This document shows, one piece after another, positions 34,488-43,532 of a stretch of 64,000 nt of DNA (positions are counted from its first letter, which is position 1; each line of letters opens with the position of its first letter). The notes under the pieces were generated by a model that did not search any database, was not told where the DNA came from, and saw only the letters and a program-made list of their open reading frames with translations. Both the position numbers and the translations under genes were made by a program. The DNA lies in the NCBI GenBank assembly GCA_017531385.1, contig JAFXLD010000099.1, positions 39,395 to 103,394 of the forward strand. The letters run 5' to 3'. This stretch comes from Clostridia bacterium (lineage in GTDB: Bacteria > Bacillota > Clostridia > Oscillospirales > Acutalibacteraceae).

Positions 34488-35402
34488 ATGCCTATTAAAA
34501 TATCAAACGAATTACCTGCAAAATCATTTCTTGAACAGGAAAATGTTTTTGTAATGACAGAAGAACGTGCAAATTCACAGGATATCAGACCGCTTAAAAT
34601 TCTGATTCTGAATCTCATGCCCACAAAAATTGCAACGGAAACACAGATATTAAGACTTCTCAGTAACACTCCCCTTCAGGTCGATATTGAGCTTATGCAG
34701 ACTGTTACTCACGTTTCAAAAAACACATCTCAGGAGCACCTTACCAAATTTTATAAGACTTTTGATGAAGTTAAACATGATAAATTTGACGGTATGATCG
34801 TTACGGGAGCACCTGTTGAACAGATGGAATTTGAAGAAGTTGACTACTGGGACGAGCTTTGCGAAATATTCAGATGGGCAAAAACAAATGTATATTCCAC
34901 TTTTTACATTTGTTGGGGAGCACAGGCAGGTCTTTATTATCATTATGGACTGAAAAAATATCCTCTGGAGGAAAAAATGTTCGGCATTTTTGAACATCAG
35001 CCTCTTGACCTGTACCATCCTCTCATGCGAGGTATTGATGATAAATACTATGTACCTCATTCAAGACACACAGAAATCAGAATGGAAGATATCGCTAAAA
35101 TCAAGGATTTACAGGTACTTTCATACTCACCTGTTTCAGGTGTTCATCTGCTTTCGGATATGGATTGCAGAAACTTTTTCTCAACAGGTCACTCTGAATA
35201 TGATGCAGATACTCTTGCCACAGAATATTTCAGAGATAAGAATAAAGGGCTTGATATAAAAATTCCTTACAACTATTTCCCGGGCGATGATACGACAAAA
35301 AAACCGCCTATAACATGGAGAAGCACAGGTATTCTGCTTTTCACAAACTGGCTTAATTACTTCGTTTATCAACGTACTCCCTATGATCTTGCAAACCTTT
35401 GA
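34488..35402 (+). CDS. metA: Homoserine O-acetyltransferase (MetA family)
   Basis: 304 residues. Acylates homoserine in methionine synthesis. Triad motifs: Cys in [15 protein letters not shown], His in [10 protein letters not shown], Glu in [17 protein letters not shown] region. The acyl-CoA-specificity segment reads [16 protein letters not shown] with Glu where E. coli MetA has Gly; in the Bacillus cereus enzyme this Glu dictates acetyl-CoA use, so acetyl rather than succinyl transfer is expected. It follows the lipoprotein gene by 13 bp and is followed by a DUF4364-like gene after 9 bp. No SAM riboswitch or T-box is present. Confidence 0.95.
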   Translation: MPIKISNELPAKSFLEQENVFVMTEERANSQDIRPLKILILNLMPTKIATETQILRLLSNTPLQVDIELMQTVTHVSKNTSQEHLTKFYKTFDEVKHDKFDGMIVTGAPVEQMEFEEVDYWDELCEIFRWAKTNVYSTFYICWGAQAGLYYHYGLKKYPLEEKMFGIFEHQPLDLYHPLMRGIDDKYYVPHSRHTEIRMEDIAKIKDLQVLSYSPVSGVHLLSDMDCRNFFSTGHSEYDADTLATEYFRDKNKGLDIKIPYNYFPGDDTTKKPPITWRSTGILLFTNWLNYFVYQRTPYDLANL

Positions 35403-35411
35403 GGTGTTTTT

Positions 35412-35996
35412 ATGGATTTCAAACTTGATGCTTTTCCTGTTGATGATAATATCAGTGGGATTCGAAGCACAGAAAAAATCAGAATTATCATTTGCTATAT
35501 CTTAAAAAATGTTGATTCTCCGCTTACAAGAGATAATATGCAATCTGCACTTTATGATAACGGTATTGCAAATTATTTTGAAATAAGTCAGGCAATTGAC
35601 AATCTTCTTGATGTCGGTGCTGTCGAAATTGCTGACAATGTGCTTGTTCTTAATTCAAAAGGCGAACAGATTGCCCGTGATCTTAATGATGAACTGTCAC
35701 TTTTTATTAAAAACAAAGCCGTCAGAGCGGCAAAACTGACAGCTGTTTATGAAAAAAGAAAAAAAGAAAATGATATTTCAATTGTGAAGCTTGATGACAA
35801 GAAATATCGTCTCGATATCACATTGCTGTCAGGACTTACCGACAGCGACAGCACGGACGAGCTGATGAAAGTTTCAGTTTTTGTTACGGATTCTCTTCAG
35901 GCTGAAACAATGAAAACCACATTTCTCAATAATCCTGTAAGACTTTATGAAAAAGTTATTGAAGGACTTACCGAGGATTCAGAATTTACAGAATAA
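35412..35996 (+). CDS. DUF4364-like winged-helix protein
   Basis: 194 residues. The N-terminal about 90 residues have a winged-helix layout (KIRIIICYILKNVDSPLTRDNMQSAL, then YFEISQAIDNLLDVGAVEIAD and VLVLNSKGEQIARDL). The rest has alternating strands. This matches the DUF4364 family of clostridial proteins, thought to be DNA-binding regulators but uncharacterised. SD GAGGTG overlaps the metA stop. Target unknown. Confidence 0.8.
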   Translation: MDFKLDAFPVDDNISGIRSTEKIRIIICYILKNVDSPLTRDNMQSALYDNGIANYFEISQAIDNLLDVGAVEIADNVLVLNSKGEQIARDLNDELSLFIKNKAVRAAKLTAVYEKRKKENDISIVKLDDKKYRLDITLLSGLTDSDSTDELMKVSVFVTDSLQAETMKTTFLNNPVRLYEKVIEGLTEDSEFTE

Positions 35997-36011
35997 ATCA
36001 GCAGGTAGTAT

Positions 36012-36779
36012 ATGAACAGCGAAAAATTTGCAGTTTTTCTCGATATCGATAACACTCTGATGTCAGGAGGAGAAATACCGAAGAAAAACATTGAAGCAAT
36101 AAAAAAAGTAAGAGAAAAAGGAAGTCTTGTTTTTATTAACACGGCTCGCTCTTTTGCGTTCATTCCCGATATTCTTAAAGATGATGCACTGTTTGACGGC
36201 TATGTGGCAGGTATAGGTACTGATTTAAGACTTCACGGTGAACAGATTTTCAGCCATTCAATGACAACTGATGAATTGAAATTTATTGCGGAGCATTTTA
36301 TCAATGATTTACGTGAGATTTCCTTTGAAGGCGAAGATCATATGATATGGATACATCCTGAAGACAGGCGACAAGGGGTACTTAATGTTCTTTCCTCGGC
36401 TGATGAATTTGACACCGTATACAAAGATTTTAAAATATCAAAAATGTATATCCGAGGACATCTGACAAAAGAAGAAACCGAAATTTTCAGCAAGGATTAT
36501 ATTCTTTACCAGCATGAAAGTTATGCCGAATTTGTTGCAAAAGGTTACGGAAAAGCTGTCGGAATGAAAAGAATGACAGAATATCTTGATATTCCCCGGG
36601 GAAACTGCATTGCAATGGGCGACAGTTCAAATGACGCCGATATGCTTCTAAAAGCAGGAATTTCAGTAGCAATGGGTAATGCAATACCCGAAATCAAAGA
36701 AATTTGTACATATGTATCCTGTGATGCCAAAGACGGCGGTGTGGCTGAGGCTCTTGAAAAATTCATACTAAAAGTTTAA
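36012..36779 (+). CDS. HAD-superfamily Cof-type phosphatase
   Basis: 255 residues. HAD motif I is FLDIDNTLMSGG (catalytic DxD as DID), motif II INTARSF, motif III Lys near GKAVGMKRM, motif IV MGDSSNDADML. The size and cap position fit Cof-type IIB sugar-phosphate/FMN-type phosphatases. Substrate unknown. Last gene of the run that contains metA; starts 15 bp after the DUF4364-like gene and ends at a terminator. Confidence 0.9.
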   Translation: MNSEKFAVFLDIDNTLMSGGEIPKKNIEAIKKVREKGSLVFINTARSFAFIPDILKDDALFDGYVAGIGTDLRLHGEQIFSHSMTTDELKFIAEHFINDLREISFEGEDHMIWIHPEDRRQGVLNVLSSADEFDTVYKDFKISKMYIRGHLTKEETEIFSKDYILYQHESYAEFVAKGYGKAVGMKRMTEYLDIPRGNCIAMGDSSNDADMLLKAGISVAMGNAIPEIKEICTYVSCDAKDGGVAEALEKFILKV

Positions 36780-36807
36780 GCGGCTCCGTTTTGGAACCGC
36801 TTTTTGT
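36777..36807 (+). terminator. Terminator of the metA operon
   Basis: 10-bp stem AAGCGGCTCC / GGAACCGCTT (one mismatch), 5-base loop, then TTTTG. Confidence 0.8.
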
Positions 36808-37065
36808 TTACCATTTTTTGTTTTTTGTATCGGGACAATGCTTCATTTTAAATGCTGCTCTGAACTCAACATAGCATCCGCATTTTATACATGTACCGCT
36901 GACAAGGTTGTCACAGTTTCTGCATATTTCAATCCGTTTTTCATAAGTTTCAACATCACATTTATCCTGAGGCTTGATTTTTGCAATGTACTGTTGGACC
37001 AATTTATGATTGTCTTCATCTCCGCTCTGGAGCAGAAGGCATCTTTTGCACTCTCTGAGTTCCAT
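36808..37065 (-). CDS. Small Cys-rich protein, DUF6171-like
   Basis: 85 residues with Cys clusters CKRC near the start, CRNC, CIKCGC and a late Cys in KHCPDTKNKKW, which suggest zinc binding. The pattern resembles the clostridial DUF6171 family of unknown function. Its ATG overlaps the stop of the upstream arabinofuranosidase gene (TAATG), so translation is coupled. The link to sugar metabolism may be incidental. Confidence 0.75.
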   Translation of the reverse strand: MELRECKRCLLLQSGDEDNHKLVQQYIAKIKPQDKCDVETYEKRIEICRNCDNLVSGTCIKCGCYVEFRAAFKMKHCPDTKNKKW

Positions 37066-38543
37066 TATCTTTCAACAATGAACTTAACAACACTGCAGGA
37101 AGGAATTGTTGCAATAAAGCCGTCTGCGGTGAGTTTAAAATCACTGAATGCTGCTGTTTTTACAACTTCTTTATTTTCGAATGTATTGTGGTCATCCATT
37201 TTGCCCGTAAGGATTTCTGCCTTAACGGATTTTACTTCGGAATCAGCAATCTGACACTTGATTTCCTTTGATTTATCAAGGCAGACATTAACAACAGTTG
37301 AATATATTATGCCGTTTTCATCCATTGATGCACTTTCGATAAGTTCAGGCATTTTAAGACCTTCGCATTCAATTTCGTCAGTTGTAAGGAATGATCCGAG
37401 AAGTGTATTCTGCTGATGGTCTTTATACATCTTAAAAATATGATAAGTGGGTGTAAGAAGCATATCTTCACCATCAGTAAGTACAACAGCCTGCAGAACA
37501 TTCACAAGCTGGGCGATATTTGCCATTCTGATACGATCTGCATGCTTATTGAAAATATTGAGAGTGAGACCTGCAACCATTGCATCTCTCATAGTGTTCT
37601 GCTGATAAAGGAAGCCGGGATTTGTGCCCTCTTCAACATCATACCATGTTCCCCATTCATCAACAATAAGGTTAACTCTGTGTTCTGGGTCATATTTATT
37701 CACAATTTCAAGATGACGGGTAATAATCTCATCAATTTTGTATGCACAGGTAACTGTTACATAATACATATCCTTACTGAATACGGTTGCAGCACCTCTG
37801 CCGCCCCAACCGTGAGGTACGGTATAATAATGCAGTGAAAGTCCTTGTATATGATGTCTTGCTCTCCACATAACCTTGTCTGTCCAATGATAATCCTCAG
37901 CGTTCGGACCACAGCATACTCTGTAAATTCTGTTATTCTTGTCATAATCTCTTACATATGTATTATATCTGAGATATTCCTGAGCGTAGTCTTCAGGCAT
38001 GAAGTTGCCGCCGCATCCCCAGTTTTCGTTACCTACGCCGAAATATTTAACAACCCAAGGCTTTTCTCTGCCGTTAGATTTTCGCCATTCTGCCATGGGA
38101 GAAATACCGTCAAATGTCATATATTCAACCCATTCGCTCATTTCCTGAACTGTTCCTGAACCCACATTTCCGTTTATATACGGATCACAACCGAGCTGCT
38201 GACAAAGCTCAAAAAATTCATGTGTGCCGAAGCTGTTATCTTCAACAACACCGCCCCAATGGGTATTTATCATCTTTTTACGGTTTTCAAGAGGACCGAT
38301 GCCGTCTTTCCAATGGTATTCATCGGCAAAGCATCCACCGGGCCAACGAAGTACGGGAATTCCCATCTCTTTGAGAGCGTTAACAACATCGCTTCTCATT
38401 CCGTTTACATTGGGAATTGATGAATCCTTGCCGACAAAAAGACCGTCATAGATACATCTGCCCAGATGCTCTGAAAAATGACCGTATATATCTTTATGAA
38501 TGGTTGCAATTTTCTGATTTGGGTTTATAAGATATTTTTCCAT
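37065..38543 (-). CDS. abfA: Alpha-N-arabinofuranosidase, GH51
   Basis: 492 residues from ATG 38543, with GGAGG upstream. Removes alpha-L-arabinofuranosyl side groups from arabinan and arabinoxylan oligosaccharides. Acid/base Glu in YFGVGNENWGCGG and nucleophile Glu in LIVDEWGTWYDVEEGT are both present. Also seen: GHFSEHLGRCIYDGLFVG and LRWPGGCFADEYHWKDGIGP. No signal peptide, so it acts inside the cell on imported oligosaccharides. Coupled to the small Cys-rich gene downstream. Confidence 0.97.
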   Translation of the reverse strand: MEKYLINPNQKIATIHKDIYGHFSEHLGRCIYDGLFVGKDSSIPNVNGMRSDVVNALKEMGIPVLRWPGGCFADEYHWKDGIGPLENRKKMINTHWGGVVEDNSFGTHEFFELCQQLGCDPYINGNVGSGTVQEMSEWVEYMTFDGISPMAEWRKSNGREKPWVVKYFGVGNENWGCGGNFMPEDYAQEYLRYNTYVRDYDKNNRIYRVCCGPNAEDYHWTDKVMWRARHHIQGLSLHYYTVPHGWGGRGAATVFSKDMYYVTVTCAYKIDEIITRHLEIVNKYDPEHRVNLIVDEWGTWYDVEEGTNPGFLYQQNTMRDAMVAGLTLNIFNKHADRIRMANIAQLVNVLQAVVLTDGEDMLLTPTYHIFKMYKDHQQNTLLGSFLTTDEIECEGLKMPELIESASMDENGIIYSTVVNVCLDKSKEIKCQIADSEVKSVKAEILTGKMDDHNTFENKEVVKTAAFSDFKLTADGFIATIPSCSVVKFIVER

Positions 38544-38575
38544 TGTTTTACCTCCGTAAAGCAATATTTTTGTTA

Positions 38576-38604
38576 AATATATCATAATTCAAACTAAAAA
38601 TCAA
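38576..38604 (-). promoter_or_regulatory. Promoter of abfA
   Basis: Minus strand TTGATT, 17 bases, TATATT. Confidence 0.68.
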
Positions 38605-38645
38605 TTTAGTTTTTAGAAAAAATTATATATTTTTTTATTTTATAG

Positions 38646-38674
38646 TTGCAATCCTTATTATATTACTGTATAAT
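38646..38674 (+). promoter_or_regulatory. Promoter of the GtrA-like/alcohol dehydrogenase pair
   Basis: TTGCAA, 17 bases, TATAAT. Confidence 0.75.
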
Positions 38675-38708
38675 AATTTCAACAAATTTTTTAATTGGAG
38701 TGATTACT

Positions 38709-39272
38709 TTGGCAAAACTCAAAGACATTGACAACAAGGCTGCTGAAAAAGGTTCTCTTCTTGTAACCATCTGGCAGTTCGTAAAATTTATCGTGGTAAG
38801 CCTTCTTGCTATGATAGTTCAGTTTGTACTTCTCAACACATTGCAGCTCATTCCTGCTATCAAAGACCTTTACACAGTTGATTTCGCATGGTGGGTATTT
38901 GTATATCCCGTTGCAGTCGGCGGTCTCGGCTATTTCATCGTAAGCAATGTTGCAAATATCATTGCACAGATCGTTGCTTTCTTTGTAAACAAGGAAAAGA
39001 CATTCAATTCAGGCGCAAATGTTGCTGTTGCACTTCCCATCTACATAGTTTTCACAATCGCACTTATCATGTTCTCAGCATGGCTCAACCCCACACTCAA
39101 GGATGTTTTCCTCGGTTTTGACTGGTGTGATGAAACTCTTGCAAAAAATATCGCAACAATGATTTGTTCTGCTCTTCAGTTCTTCCTTTACTTCCCTGTT
39201 GACAAGATTCTCTTCCACAAGAAAAAGGAAGAAAAGTCAGAAGAAAAAACTGAAGAAAAGGCAGAAGCATAA
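38709..39272 (+). CDS. GtrA-like membrane protein
   Basis: 187 residues from a TTG start at 38709 (SD TTGGAG, 8-base spacing); the coding signal begins AKLKDIDNKAAEKG. About four TM helices, with the GtrA-type features FVKFIVVSLLAMIVQFVLLN and VANIIAQIVAFFVNKEKTF (the conserved NFxxxRxxVF-like loop). GtrA proteins move or flip lipid-linked sugars. The tail is a highly charged Lys/Glu repeat (KKKEEKSEEKTEEKAEA). Codon use is biased toward highly expressed genes. It precedes the alcohol dehydrogenase by 24 bp. Confidence 0.82.
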   Translation: MAKLKDIDNKAAEKGSLLVTIWQFVKFIVVSLLAMIVQFVLLNTLQLIPAIKDLYTVDFAWWVFVYPVAVGGLGYFIVSNVANIIAQIVAFFVNKEKTFNSGANVAVALPIYIVFTIALIMFSAWLNPTLKDVFLGFDWCDETLAKNIATMICSALQFFLYFPVDKILFHKKKEEKSEEKTEEKAEA

Positions 39273-39296
39273 TATATTCCTTGCGGAGGTTATATC

Positions 39297-40508
39297 ATGA
39301 ACAGAAAAATGTATGAAGCTTACTGCAGAACCTTTCAGGGTGTTATGCGTGTAGCAATGAATGTTCTTGACTGGTCAGAACCCGAACTTTTAAAGGGTGC
39401 AGGTGCAGTTAAAGATCTCCCTAAAAAAATCAAAGAGTTAGGCTACAACAATGTTCTTGTTGTAACTGATAAAGGTCTTATGGGTCTTCATCTTCTTGAT
39501 TCAATGTTTGAAGAGCTCAGAAATAATGAGATTGCATATGTAGTTTATGACGGTGTTCAGCCTAACCCCACAATTGATAATATTGAAGAAGCAAGAAAGC
39601 TCTTCCTCGGTAACGGCTGTCAGGCAATAATTGCTTTCGGCGGCGGTTCACCCATGGACTGTGCAAAGGCTTGCGGTGCAAGAATTGCAAGACCTAACAC
39701 TGAAATCCCCAAAATGCGTGGTCAGCTTAAGGTTATCAAGAAAATTCCCACTCTTTTCGCTGTACCCACAACGGCAGGTACAGGCTCAGAGGCAACTCTT
39801 GCAGCTGTTGTTTCAAATCCCAAGACACATGAAAAGAATGCTATCAATGACCCCGTACTTCGTCCCAAGTATGCTGTGCTTGATCCCGAGCTTACATTAG
39901 GTCTTCCTCCCCATATCACATCAACAACAGGTATGGATGCTCTCACTCACGCAGTTGAAGCATATATCGGTCAGAGTAATACTGAAAATACAGAAGAAAA
40001 GGCAAAAATTGCAACAAAGATGATTTTTGCAAATCTCGAAACAGCTTACAATGACGGCAAAAATGTTGAAGCAAGAGAAAATATGCTCCTTGCATCTTAC
40101 TATGCAGGCATAGCTTTCACAAGAGCTTATGTAGGTTATGTACATGCAATCGCACACAATCTTGGCGGTATGTACGGTATTCCTCACGGTCTTGCAAACG
40201 CTGTTATTCTTCCCTATGTTCTTGATTACTTCGGTGAATCAGCCTATAAACGTCTTGCAGAGCTTGCCGATGTTGCAGGTCTTGACTGTGCAGGCAAATC
40301 TGATGAAGAAAAGGCTAAGATGTTCATTGCTGAAATCAGAAGAATGAACAAGGATATGAATATTCCCGAAAAGTTCGAACAGATAAAAGAAGCAGACATT
40401 TCACTTATCGCTGACAGAGCACTTAAAGAGGGCAATCCCCTTTATCCTGTTCCCAAGATTATGGACAAGGCTGAATGTGTTGCAATCATCAGACAGCTTA
40501 TGGCTTAA
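39297..40508 (+). CDS. Iron-containing alcohol dehydrogenase
   Basis: 403 residues, group III Fe-ADH, NAD(P)H-dependent reduction of aldehydes to alcohols. NAD loop GGGSPMDCAKA, PTTAGTGSEAT, and the metal-binding signature GMDALTHAVEAYIG with the metal His residues in HAIAHNLGGMYGIPHG. Biased, high-expression codon use like gap. SD GCGGAGG. Likely 1,3-propanediol/butanol-type or ethanol dehydrogenase in fermentation; the substrate is not readable. Confidence 0.93.
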   Translation: MNRKMYEAYCRTFQGVMRVAMNVLDWSEPELLKGAGAVKDLPKKIKELGYNNVLVVTDKGLMGLHLLDSMFEELRNNEIAYVVYDGVQPNPTIDNIEEARKLFLGNGCQAIIAFGGGSPMDCAKACGARIARPNTEIPKMRGQLKVIKKIPTLFAVPTTAGTGSEATLAAVVSNPKTHEKNAINDPVLRPKYAVLDPELTLGLPPHITSTTGMDALTHAVEAYIGQSNTENTEEKAKIATKMIFANLETAYNDGKNVEARENMLLASYYAGIAFTRAYVGYVHAIAHNLGGMYGIPHGLANAVILPYVLDYFGESAYKRLAELADVAGLDCAGKSDEEKAKMFIAEIRRMNKDMNIPEKFEQIKEADISLIADRALKEGNPLYPVPKIMDKAECVAIIRQLMA

Positions 40509-40522
40509 ACACACAATAATAA

Positions 40523-40560
40523 ATCAGCAGTTACTGAAAAGTAGCTGCTGATATTTTTTG
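40523..40560 (+). terminator. Terminator of the Fe-ADH transcript
   Basis: 13-bp stem with one G-U pair (ATCAGCAGTTACT / AGTAGCTGCTGAT), GAAA loop, then ATTTTTTG. Confidence 0.92.
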
Positions 40561-40572
40561 ATTAAAGTATAT

Positions 40573-41076
40573 CTATTTTCCCGTGTTAACTTCATTATAA
40601 AGTAATTCTGCTTTATCTAAAAAAGCTTTTGCACATTCATACTGTTTATGTGCATTATAACTTGCACCGGCTGAACCTGAACCGTACAAAGCATATGCTT
40701 GACAAGCATAAAATTCTATATTTGCTTCATATTCATTTTTGAGATAATCAAAGTATTCATCCAATTCTTTGCACATATCATCATATGAATAACCATTCAT
40801 TCCCGCTTTCTTGTATTCATCAAGGATTCTTTTATATTCTTCCTTAATAAGAGTTCGGTATTTTTCAGCTTCGGCAAAAGCATAATCAGCCATTTCAGAA
40901 ACAGCATCATTTTTATCAGCATTACTTATGTTTGTATCTACAAAAAATGATGAAGCTTCTTCATTCATTTCAGTAAAACCGTAATGCGGAACATAGCTTT
41001 CTGCTTCAGATTCTTTGCAGGAAGCAAGAAACAACAGTGAAAACAAAATCAAAATAAGCAGCAAACATTTTTTCAT
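40573..41076 (-). CDS. Small lipoprotein of unknown function
   Basis: 167 residues. Signal peptide (KKCLLLILILFSLLFLASC) with lipobox LASC; mature protein is acidic, Tyr- and Glu-rich and predicted helical (LDEYKKAGMNGYSYDDMCKEL). No family recognised. Own promoter upstream; convergent with the Fe-ADH. SD AGAGGTG. Confidence 0.8.
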   Translation of the reverse strand: MKKCLLLILILFSLLFLASCKESEAESYVPHYGFTEMNEEASSFFVDTNISNADKNDAVSEMADYAFAEAEKYRTLIKEEYKRILDEYKKAGMNGYSYDDMCKELDEYFDYLKNEYEANIEFYACQAYALYGSGSAGASYNAHKQYECAKAFLDKAELLYNEVNTGK

Positions 41077-41093
41077 AATAACACCTCTTAATC

Positions 41094-41122
41094 ATAATAT
41101 CAAAAATATTTTACCGAATCAA
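41094..41122 (-). promoter_or_regulatory. Promoter of the 40573-41076 lipoprotein gene
   Basis: Minus strand TTGATT, 17 bases, TATTAT. Confidence 0.6.
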
Positions 41123-41166
41123 TAATTGTCAGAAAAATTTTGCCGTTAAGATTTTTTATTTTACTG

Positions 41167-41195
41167 TTGTACAATAGTTTTTTTTGTTATATAAT
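41167..41195 (+). promoter_or_regulatory. Promoter of the two-component system
   Basis: TTGTAC, 17 bases, TATAAT, 20 bp before the response-regulator start. Confidence 0.7.
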
Positions 41196-41215
41196 AGTAC
41201 ATTGAGGTGGCTCAT

Positions 41216-41881
41216 ATGCTCAGAATAATGATCGTTGATGACAATGCAAACACAAGAAAACTCACTCAGGCTGTTCTCAAACAGAACGGTTATGATACAG
41301 TTTGCGCCTGTGACGGTGAGGAAGGACTTGAACTGCTTGACAAGATACATATTGACCTTATTATCCTCGACGTTATGATGCCGAAAATGAACGGATTTGA
41401 GTTTACACGGACTCTGCGTGATTGTGGCTGGGAAACGCCTATTTTAATGGTTACAGCCAAGGAATCACATATGGATAAAAAAGAGGGATTCTTGGCAGGC
41501 ACTGACGATTATATGGTAAAACCTGTTGATGACGAGGAAATGCTGCTTCGTATTGCTGCTCTTCTCAGACGATCAAAAATCGCAAGTGAAAGAAAAATCA
41601 CAATCGGATCAACCGTTCTTAATCACGATTCTTTGACTGTAACAACACCTGAAGGTACTGTTGAATTACCACAAAAGGAATTTATGCTGCTTTTTCAGCT
41701 TCTTTCCTACAAAGATAAAATATTCACAAGACGTCAGCTTATGGATGAAATATGGGATATGGACACAGACACGGACGAAAGAACAGTTGATGTTCATATT
41801 AACAGGCTAAGAGAAAAATTCAAAAACAATGCTGATTTTTCCATTGTTACAATCAGAGGTTTAGGATACAAAGCCATATAA
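41216..41881 (+). CDS. OmpR/PhoB-family response regulator
   Basis: 221 residues from ATG 41216; the upstream GTG lies inside the SD GAGGTGG. Receiver domain (1-115) with MIVDDN, phosphoacceptor Asp in LIILDVMMPKMNGFEF, Thr in MVTAKES, and Lys in MVKPVDDEEML. C-terminal winged helix with DERTVDVHINRLREKF and IVTIRGLGYKAI. Pairs with the histidine kinase that starts 15 bp downstream. The two genes share one promoter. Target genes unknown. Confidence 0.97.
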   Translation: MLRIMIVDDNANTRKLTQAVLKQNGYDTVCACDGEEGLELLDKIHIDLIILDVMMPKMNGFEFTRTLRDCGWETPILMVTAKESHMDKKEGFLAGTDDYMVKPVDDEEMLLRIAALLRRSKIASERKITIGSTVLNHDSLTVTTPEGTVELPQKEFMLLFQLLSYKDKIFTRRQLMDEIWDMDTDTDERTVDVHINRLREKFKNNADFSIVTIRGLGYKAI

Positions 41882-41896
41882 AAAGAGGTTTTTTGA

Positions 41897-42967
41897 ATGT
41901 TAAAAATTTTTACCAATCTACTGAAAAAAGACTGGGCAATTCATATAACTGTTACAATAATATCTTTCTTTGTTTTGTTCACTTCAAGCGGATCAACAAT
42001 GCTTGTTATTATTCTTATCAGAAATATTTTTCCTGATTTTTTCATTCAATTGGCACCCGTCACATTGACATTTATTGCATTCATTTCCAGTACAATTATC
42101 GGCACAGGCACGTCACTTTTTGTGAGCCGTTATTTTTTTAAACCTGTTGATGCCGTAATAAAATCACAGAAAAAAGTTGCAAACGGTGATTTTTCTGCAA
42201 AAGTTACCGCACCTAAAGGTGATACAATCATCACAGATCTTGTAAACGGATTCAATACAATGACAGATGAACTCGGCAGTACAGAAATGTTCCGTAACGA
42301 TTTTATCAACAATTTTTCACATGAATTCAAAACTCCCATTGTTTCAATAAGAGGTTTTGCAAAACAGCTTCAGAATGATGACCTGAGCGAAGAACAACGA
42401 CGTGAATACATTGATATAATTGTTAATGAGTCCGACAGACTCGCTTCAATGTCGTCAAACATCCTGCTGCTGACGAAATTTGAAAACCAGCAGATGGTTA
42501 CCGATAAAACAGAGTTCTATCTTGATGAACAGATAAGAAAATGTATTCTTCTGCTTGAAAAAGACTGGGCAAAAAAGAATATAGAATTTGATATTGATCT
42601 GAATGAAATCAGGTATTATTCAAATGAAGAAATGCTGTCTCATGTGTGGCTCAACATACTGAACAATGCTATAAAATTCACCCCTGAAAAAGGAACTGTT
42701 ACGGTAAAATGTTATCATGATTCCTCTAATATAACCGTAAAAATCATAGACAACGGCATCGGAATGGACGATAAAACACAAAGACACATCTTCGATAAAT
42801 TTTATCAGGGAGATGCTTCCCATACAAGCATCGGTAACGGTCTCGGACTTCCTCTTGCAAAAAGAGTTGTAACTCTTTGCGGCGGAAAAATCTCCGTAAA
42901 AAGCCAAATGGGCAAAGGCACAACATTCATTGTGCGTTTACCCATAGAATCTGATAATGATATTTAA
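41897..42967 (+). CDS. Sensor histidine kinase
   Basis: 356 residues. Two TM helices (about 15-40 and 52-76) with only a short outside loop, so likely an intramembrane-sensing kinase. HAMP (about 77-130, RYFFKPVDAVIKSQKKVANGDF), HisKA with His in NNFSHEFKTPIVSIRGF, and HATPase with N box NILNNAIKFTP, G1 DNGIGMDDKT and G2 GNGLGLPLAKRVV. SD AAAGAGG. Cognate of the preceding regulator. Convergent with nrdR with no spacer: the two stop codons abut. Confidence 0.96.
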   Translation: MLKIFTNLLKKDWAIHITVTIISFFVLFTSSGSTMLVIILIRNIFPDFFIQLAPVTLTFIAFISSTIIGTGTSLFVSRYFFKPVDAVIKSQKKVANGDFSAKVTAPKGDTIITDLVNGFNTMTDELGSTEMFRNDFINNFSHEFKTPIVSIRGFAKQLQNDDLSEEQRREYIDIIVNESDRLASMSSNILLLTKFENQQMVTDKTEFYLDEQIRKCILLLEKDWAKKNIEFDIDLNEIRYYSNEEMLSHVWLNILNNAIKFTPEKGTVTVKCYHDSSNITVKIIDNGIGMDDKTQRHIFDKFYQGDASHTSIGNGLGLPLAKRVVTLCGGKISVKSQMGKGTTFIVRLPIESDNDI

Positions 42968-43426
42968 TTACGGTTTGCTACCGAGAAGTCTTGCAAGTTC
43001 ATCCATGAATGAATTGATATCCCGGAACTGTCTGTAAACAGACGCAAAACGTACATATGCAACTTCGTCAATGTTCTTCAGCTTGTCCATTGCAAGTTCA
43101 CCGATCTTAATTGATGTGACTTCCCTGTCGATTGAATTCTGAAGTGCAGCTTCGATATCGTCAACAGCCTCTTCTATAACTTCAAGGGGAACGGGACGCT
43201 TTTCACAAGCTCTGAGCATACCGCCGATAAGCTTTGTGCGGTCAAAAACCTGTCTTGATTTGTCTTTTTTTACAACAACGATCGGAAGTGTTTCAATAAT
43301 CTCATATGTTGTAAATCTCTTCTGACACTGAAGACATTCACGTCTTCTTCGGATTTTTTCGCCTTCATCAGTAGGTCTGGAATCAATAACCTTGCTTTCT
43401 TCAAAACCGCAGAAAGGACATCTCAT
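42968..43426 (-). CDS. nrdR: Transcriptional repressor NrdR
   Basis: 152 residues, usual length. Represses ribonucleotide reductase genes in response to dNTP/ATP. Zinc ribbon [40 protein letters not shown] is seen in its pieces (CPFCG at the start, [12 protein letters not shown]), followed by the ATP-cone ([17 protein letters not shown]). SD GAAGGTGAT. Own promoter upstream, overlapping an inverted repeat. No nrd genes are in the window. Confidence 0.97.
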   Translation of the reverse strand: MRCPFCGFEESKVIDSRPTDEGEKIRRRRECLQCQKRFTTYEIIETLPIVVVKKDKSRQVFDRTKLIGGMLRACEKRPVPLEVIEEAVDDIEAALQNSIDREVTSIKIGELAMDKLKNIDEVAYVRFASVYRQFRDINSFMDELARLLGSKP

Positions 43427-43457
43427 AAAATCACCTTCAATTTTAATTTACCTGTTA

Positions 43458-43486
43458 ATTTTAACACAATATACCAAATATTGCAA
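43458..43486 (-). promoter_or_regulatory. Promoter of nrdR
   Basis: Minus strand TTGCAA, 17 bases, TAAAAT. The spacer holds the inverted repeat CAATAT-5-ATATTG (43467-43483). Confidence 0.7.
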
Positions 43487-43532
43487 GTAATTCAGAAAAA
43501 AATACAATATATATTCTTTCAGGAGAAAATGT

